From assembly GCA_030248065.1 (NCBI GenBank), contig JASAMV010005522.1, positions 1-64,000 of the forward strand: 64,000 nucleotides of DNA, given 5' to 3'. Below, piece after piece: positions 58,391 through 64,000 of this stretch. The notes below the pieces were generated by a model. It was not told where the DNA came from and ran no database searches. It saw only the letters and a program-made list of their open reading frames with translations. The stretch comes from Rhynchonema sp. JSB1_4 (taxonomy: Eukaryota > Nematoda > Chromadorea > Monhysterida > Xyalidae). The position numbers were made by a program, and so were the translations under genes. Position 1 is the stretch's first letter. Each line of letters begins with the position of its first letter.

Positions 58391-58401
58391 GGTGGTCGCC
58401 A
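58391..58401 (-). other. Candidate primer-binding site
   Basis: TGGCGACCACC on the minus strand, two bases inside the 5' LTR, where a tRNA 3' end would anneal. Confidence 0.5.
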
Positions 58402-58403
58402 GT

Positions 58404-58809
58404 TGTAATGGTTGTTGCTTCTTGATTTGTCCGTGTTTACGGTGTGAGAGTTAGGTACTGTAGCTCTTTGGTTTGCCGCGTTGTGTACAAGATCAACAAT
58501 AAGTCTTTCCCGTTATGATGTATTGATCAGCCGGTTAGTTGAGAGAGTCGGTAATGAATACAATAGGTTATGGTTCAATAGTTGTGATCCGATAATAGGA
58601 CAAGTGGTTAGTACCGTAGTATAAGCACCTGAGAAAGGAGACATGCAGTTAGCACCAATATAAAGGTACAGAAACACAAGAACTCTTATCAAGCAAAAGC
58701 ACTAATGACCCTTGGTCAACGAGAGAGAACTCACACTAACTTCTGAACTGCTTGCCAAGATCTACGCGAGCGCTGCTATGCGCTTACCAGGAAAAACTAA
58801 CTCGTTACA
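58404..58809 (-). repeat. LTR (5' side of minus-strand element)
   Basis: 406 bp, TGTAATGG to CGTTACA. Confidence 0.92.
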
Positions 58810-58859
58810 AAATCGTACCTGTCACGCTTCCGGTCCCAACCCCGCGTCATACTGACTGT

Positions 58860-59262
58860 AATATCTAAATACAGCCCCCTCGGAATAGAGCCCCCCGTAA
58901 TACAGCCCCCAAAAAGGAGTTAGTGAATTCATAGAGCCCCCCTAACTAACATCCCCACCATACAGTAGTGTATTAACGCTTGATAGTGGTGCACAGGTAC
59001 ATTTATGTTCGTTTGTTGTTCGTTCAGATCACATAATACGTCTCTTATTGACGAATAGAAACGAATAACTGGGATTACAAGAGAAAAACATCATTTCAAA
59101 CACCTTTTTGGGGTTTTTTTGGGGGTGTTTCTGGGAACTATTTTTCAGGTTCGGCTCAGTGAATTAATAGAGGCCCCCCGGAATAGAGCCCCCCGTAATA
59201 GAGCCCCACAAAATGGGGTCAGTGACTTAATACAGCCCCCTTCTATTTAGGTTTTTACTACC
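58860..59262. repeat. AATACAGCCCCC / GAATAGAGCCCCC repeat element
   Basis: Inverted relative of 61,590-61,852; arms hold several AATAGAGCCCCCC units and share GTGCACAGGTACATTTATG and CTATTCGTCAATAAGA-type stretches. Confidence 0.65.
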
Positions 59263-59440
59263 TCCCACAACCCACACATGGGCCGGCCAGTACGCTGGTC
59301 CAGGCTAGGCTTGGGCACAATACCTGTTTTAAGACCCGATACCATTGCCACAGTGTAGTGGCAGGCCCATGTGTGGGAGGTAAGTATGATGCGGGGTTGG
59401 GTGGGACCGGAATTTGAGGCCTAAATTTGTCTTAAGTAAG

Positions 59441-60175
59441 TAGGCATGGGCACAATACCTGTTTTGAGACCCAATACCGATACCCAGTACCAATACCAGG
59501 CATGAACCAATGTCCACTACCGTAAAAACCTAAATACAGCCACCCCCCGGAATATACTGGCAGGCGAAAAAAACCGGTTTTTTTTCAAAAAAACGAATAC
59601 AACCGTTTTTTTCCGAGACCCGAATACTTTTCCATTTATTTTTCCGTGGGTATCTTTTCGGTTTTTGATCGGAAAAATATCGGCACTTTATTTCAACTTT
59701 GCCAAAAAATTGTAATGCAAAACTGATGAGTTTTTCGATTTTAGTAGACAGTATAGTACCCCATACCAAGATCAGATCATACCAATACCAGGCACACACC
59801 AATACCCAATACCCAACCAATACCGCTTGGGTTCCCGGTATTGGTTCTGGTATTGGGTTGGTATAGGGTATTGGGTATTGAGTATTGGTTTTAGTATTGG
59901 TTTGGTATTGGGTATTGGGTCAGGTATTGGACTTGGTATTGGTTTGGTATTGGGTTTGGTGCCTGGTATTGTGTCTGGTATTGGTTTGGTTTTGGGTTTT
60001 TGCGTTTGGCATCAGGTATTGATTTTGGCCCAATACCTGCGTAAACCCAATACCCCATACCAATACCAGACGTGAACCAATACCCAGTACCCAATACCGG
60101 ACTTAGACCCAATACCAATACCAGAAACTGGTATTGGTATTGGGTGGTATTGGTATTGGGATTGGTGCCCATGGC
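59441..60175. mobile_element. Second CCAATAC minisatellite hAT-like element, interrupted
   Basis: Starts TAGGCATGGGCACAATACC and ends GGTGCCCATG; the interior has CCAATACC then GGTATTGG arrays, as at 12,595. The sequence at 59,518-59,755 is a foreign insert including the CTGGCAGGCG fragment. No 8-bp duplication found here. A related fragment lies at 60,683-60,790. Confidence 0.6.
59555..59745. repeat. CTGGCAGGCGAAAAA family fragment
   Basis: Inverted pair of 54,740-54,947. Confidence 0.7.
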
Positions 60176-61152
60176 CAATGGTGTGGCTGGGGGGGGGGTG
60201 GGGGTCCCCCAGGTACATACAGTAGGTAGGTCGCCGCACCCTGGCTAGTGCAGTAGGTTGCTATTTTGGCTCAAAACTGTATAAAATCGATATTTTTCAT
60301 TCCAAATAGGCGAAAATCGCGCGCGAAATTAGCGTTTTAGAGTTCATTTTCATCAAAATTTGGACATACAAAATTTGTTCCCCCCTAGCTCGGTCGGTAC
60401 AGTAGGTAGGTTGGTTGCAGGCCTTTCTGGTGGTACAGTAGGTTGATTGCACGCCTGGGTAGCCACACCAAAGCCCGTGCCTATAAACAGATAATTTATT
60501 TGAAAAAAAACGTTTTTTTGCAAAAAAACGTTTTTTTCACAAATATAAATTACTGACCAACTGGGCACCATAACCCCGGCCGGAAAGTCGGGCCGGGCCG
60601 GGTCAGAGATTTGCGAGATCGGGCGGTCGGGCCGGCCAAGTCCGGGGCCGGGGCTCAATTGCTGCGACCTGAAAAATAACATGATACCAGGCATGGACCA
60701 ATGCACAATACCAAAATCAGACCCAATACCCAATACCAATACCATGCACAGGCCAATACCCAATACCAGACCAATACCACTTGGGTTCCCGGCAGTGTAG
60801 TTCCTGGTCCGGCGCGGCGGTTAGTGTACCTACCCCTTTTTTTCGTGCGGCGGTTAGTGTGCCTCCCTGGGGGGGGAAGGGGGGAAGACCCAAATTCAGA
60901 AAAGTCACTTTTTGCGGTAGAAAATATGACCGATTTTTTGCCCTTTTTGGAAAAAAATTCTCCATAAAAAGGGTATTTTGGCGCCTTTTGACATCATTGA
61001 CCTAAAAATCTCCCATTTTAGGTCTAAAAATGTCCAGTTTAGGCCGAAAATGCCGATCTTAGGCAAAAATTGAGGCGGTTAGTGCACTTGGCGCGGCGGT
61101 TAGTGTACTAGTGTACCTTGGTCGCGGCGGTTAGTTTACCTTAGGGGGACCC
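60176..61152. other. Low-complexity stretch with TACAGTAGGTNGGT and GCGGCGGTTAGTG phrases
   Basis: Short recurring phrases: ACAGTAGGT (60,215-60,440) and GGCGGTTAGTG (60,820-61,130); a GCCGGG-rich patch at 60,580-60,650. No gene seen. Confidence 0.5.
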
Positions 61153-61562
61153 CAGTGGTGTTGTTAGGGGGGTTGGGGGTTACCCCTGGTATGGGGCATG
61201 GGAAATCGGCCAGGGGTATGGGGTATGGGAAATTTTTCACTTTTGGAACAAGCACCCCTAAGAAATGACTTTTTGACCCCGAGAAATGCCAAAATTGCCC
61301 AGTTTTCGCCTAAAAATGACAAAAAAATCTCTTGTTGTCGCAAGAAAACTCTGTCTCTGTAGACACTTTTAGACCACTTTCTGGTACTTTTTGAAGATTT
61401 TTGGGGTCGTTTTTTAGAAACCCCCCGGGTATGGGAAATTTTTGAAATTTTGGAGAAACCCCCTGGTATGGGAATTTTTTTGCTTTTTGGGGGTATGTAT
61501 GGGAAATTTTCCGAAAATTGGGCTGGGTATGGGAAAATTTCGATTTCTCAACGACACCACGG
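61153..61562. mobile_element. Possible hAT-type element, CAGTGGTGTTGTT ends
   Basis: Left end CAGTGGTGTTGTTAG, right end CTCAACGACACCACGG; flanks GGGGACCC and GGTGACCG agree at most positions, a possible aged 8-bp duplication. Interior repeats TATGGGAAATTT. Confidence 0.5.
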
Positions 61563-61589
61563 GGTGACCGCCCTCCCCCTTCCCAGGAA

Positions 61590-61852
61590 CTACCGTAAAA
61601 ACCTAAATAGAAGGGGGGCTCTATTAACTCACTGACCCCATTTTGGGGGCTCTATTCCGGGGGTGCTCTATTAATTCACGGACCCGAACCTGAAAAAATT
61701 GTTCCCAGAAATACCCACAAAAACTCCTAAAAAGGAGTTTGAAAGGATGTTTTTTCGCGTGTAATCGCATTTATTCGTGTCTATTCGTCAATAAGAGGCG
61801 TATTATGTGCTCTGAACGAACAACAAACGTGCATAAATGTACCTGTGCACCA
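61590..61852. repeat. GAATAGAGCCCCC repeat element, truncated
   Basis: Inverted relative of 58,988-59,262; ends at GTGCACCAGG just before the LTR at 61,859. Confidence 0.65.
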
Positions 61853-61858
61853 GGCTCT

Positions 61859-62146
61859 TGTTAAGGTAGCTTCCTGCCTGGTGCAGGGACCATGGCCATT
61901 GCCATTGGTCACTGCACCGGGAGGCGGAGTTTCGCCTTCCCACCTCTTTCCCTGATCATCATTTTGGTTATGATTTCATTCGATTCTGTCTCTCTCTCTG
62001 ATTGCTTACTGGACTCTTGCGCCAATTCAATAAACCTTCCACAACCAACATCGTGGTTACTACTGAAGTCTGATCAACAACCGCCTTTGGCTCAGTCACG
62101 CTTTGAATCTCAAGTCAACCCAGTCAAGTCACCCGGCATCCTGACA
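61859..62146 (+). repeat. Probable LTR of a Gypsy-type element
   Basis: TGTTAAGG to CCTGACA (TGT..ACA), 288 bp, with AATAAA at 62,029-62,034 and a TGGTGATCGCACC primer-site-like sequence three bases after the end. No gag follows in the next 650 bp (62,147-62,810 is noncoding), so it is a fragment. Confidence 0.5.
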
Positions 62147-62810
62147 TTCTGGTGATCGCACCATCCTCGAACTCCGATCTCCTCTCCAGGACCGGTCCGT
62201 TCACTTGTCACATTACATTTTAATTTTTTATTTTTTTTCTAAGGGGTGTGTGGATCACTAAGGAGTAGTGGTTACGTCCCAACTTTGATTTCTTTATTTA
62301 TTACTTCTTGTGTGTTTCACATTAAACGTTGGTTACACAAATAATAAGTACAAGATACACACATCACATTCACATGCATACATTCACAACATCAAAACAA
62401 GTCACAAGACATACGTACGCAGCTATAACGCTCTACCACTAGTTCAACTTACCTTTCTAATCTATTCATCATTGTCAATCTCTCTACTTCACAGCCAAAT
62501 TCATCTCAGTTCAGAAAAACTTGCTATCGCTTCTCTGTGACGTTTATGGGAATTTGACTTAGTTTCTCCTACACTTGTAGTTTGTGTCCGCCACTCATTC
62601 ACTGTCGTTGTAGTAGTAATACTTTATTTCGTTTCAGACACGAAAAGGGTAAACATCAACAACCGCTCGAGGCGTGACAGTAACGACGAATACCTAGGTT
62701 TTTACAATTTAGCCGGCACCAATTACATAAAGAGTTGGAGTACATTTGCATGAATATAATAATTCAATACTATAATGACAATGTTACACAACTGACACAC
62801 ACAATAGTAT

Positions 62811-63977
62811 TTACGCGCCACACCACAACACGATCTGAACATTATGCAATTTCGACTTTTCTTTCACATACAGTACACCTTCATCGCTGGACACCCATTT
62901 ACAAAATTTTGAAAATTTGGACACAACAATATCAGCAGGCAAACAGTTGTACACATTGGACATCAATACAAGAGGTGAAGAGGACAAGACAGAATATTTG
63001 CATCTGGGTACCATAACAGCACGGGAATGATTGGAACGAGAACTTTTGCGATTTGACACAGTAGTTTTCAGTACAATGAAGCCAACAGGAAAATGACGGA
63101 AACCACAGACATACATGTGCATCAATTTCATACGCCTGGAGAAAACAATTGAGCTGATGGCGCGAACACCAAACAAATCAAGTAGGGTTGTATAATCAAC
63201 ATCACGATTCCAATTTCCGAGGAACAGACGAATACAATACTTTTGAGTTCGCTCAAACAAGTCACGATCACGATTATGGGTGGGATATACGGCTTCAATG
63301 GCGTACAAGAGAACAGATTGCAACAATGTAACATAGAAGTATCGACGAACATTCAATGAAACATCACGAAGCAACACACGATTCAAATATCCAGCATTAC
63401 GTTTCACTCGAGCGCAAGTAATAGTAGCGTGATCAGACATATCAAATTTGGAATCAATAACAGCACCAAGATATTTATGTGATTGCACAACAGTGACAGG
63501 CGCAGCATTGACAGTAATAGTGGGAGCAGTCAGAAGTGGACTGGACCGAGTGAAATGTTGGATTTTGGTTTTGTTGGGATTGATTGTGAGTAGTTTTGAT
63601 GAGAAATGCTCGGTGATAGAGTTCACGTCTGCCTGCAAGTGAGCACAGCATTGGTCGGTACGCACGACATGAATCAAAACAAGATCATCGGCAAACAATA
63701 CAATTTCAGTGCAATCAAACAATTTCAGACTCAATTTCAGTTTTGGAGCGGAGTTAGCATACGCACCATATAATTGAGGACCAAGCACAGAGCCCTGAGC
63801 AACACCAGAAAGAACAGGCAAAGCCCGAGAATGACACGAACCTACGCTGACAATTTGAGAGCGATCTGTCAAATAGGATTTCAGTAGTTTTACAAGAGAG
63901 TCAGGTACACCATATTCATCCGACAAACATTGCAACAACAAGGAATGGGTTTTGTCAAAAGCCTTCGCAATGTCGAA
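62811..63977 (-). pseudogene. LINE reverse transcriptase, 5' part beyond window
   Basis: Minus-strand non-LTR RT: FDIAKAFD (motif A, about 63,960), GVAQGSVLGPQLY (motif B, Ala replacing the usual Pro), LFADDLV (motif C), KYLGAVIDSKFD, and a C-terminal region about 200 residues longer than the copy at 28,167 retains. A TAG at 63,978-63,980 interrupts the frame immediately before motif A, so the copy is defective. The frame continues to the window end. Same clade as the other LINE by motif C-to-C-terminus similarity. Confidence 0.82.
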
Positions 63978-64000
63978 CTACACAGCAGTGACATGTCCTG

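Larger units (their letters stand above)
55204..58809 (-). mobile_element. Gag-only LTR retrotransposon (Ty3/Gypsy-like), complete
   Basis: Two 406-bp LTRs, a 4-bp AAAT duplication (55,200-55,203 and 58,810-58,813), a primer-site-like TGGCGACCACC just inside the right LTR, gag on the minus strand, about 1 kb of noncoding DNA, and a purine tract (AAGGGGAGGAGAG on the minus strand) just inside the left LTR. All cis signals are present but no protease, RT or integrase, so movement would need proteins from another element. Confidence 0.88.

Overview
This is a transposon graveyard from a eukaryotic, almost certainly invertebrate animal, genome. No bacterial operon, rRNA gene, CRISPR array or clear single-copy host gene is visible. 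The best taxonomic hint is at 1-7,831: a BEL/Pao retrotransposon whose env resembles the phlebovirus Gn/Gc glycoprotein, the arrangement known from nematode Tas/Cer7-type elements. I favour a nematode or a neighbouring lineage, without certainty.

Layout. 1-7,831: 3' part of the BEL/Pao element (gag zinc knuckles, protease, start of RT, integrase, intact env, 3' LTR). Most of RT and RNase H is deleted, and a fold-back element sits between pol and env. It is inserted in a TTA-target transposon whose remnant continues to 8,174. 8,180-23,460: nested non-autonomous DNA transposons: GAGGCGTGCGAA-box elements, a 5.6-kb long-TIR element, an insertion with a 9-bp duplication, hAT, TA-, TTA- and TTAA-target elements, a (CA)159 tract and a 20-bp minisatellite. 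24,195-27,838: a decayed second BEL/Pao element. About 27,900-29,875: a 5'-truncated LINE. 32,202-32,443: (TG)121.

32,864-47,881: a giant inverted repeat with two arms of about 7.08 kb, near-identical, around an 855-bp spacer. Each arm carries one copy of an unrecognised coiled-coil gene and the same nested transposons, so the duplication is younger than those insertions. The two gene copies carry different later breaks. A third, diverged copy of the arms' outer segment lies in the spacer. This is the most unusual object in the window.

47,882-50,010: small inverted-repeat elements. 50,072-53,320: a satellite of about 23 units of 139 bp. 55,204-58,809: a complete LTR element on the minus strand with 99% identical LTRs that carries only a gag, so it would depend on pol supplied elsewhere. 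58,810-62,146: further inverted-repeat fragments and a probable LTR. 62,811-64,000: the RT part of a second LINE on the minus strand, running off the window.

Several transposon boundaries are fixed by exact target-site duplications or by an unoccupied homologous site inside the window: four 8-bp hAT duplications, one 9-bp, one 3-bp CTG, and TTA/TTAA/TA sites. Family names for elements without a transposase rest on these duplications and terminal motifs and are provisional.
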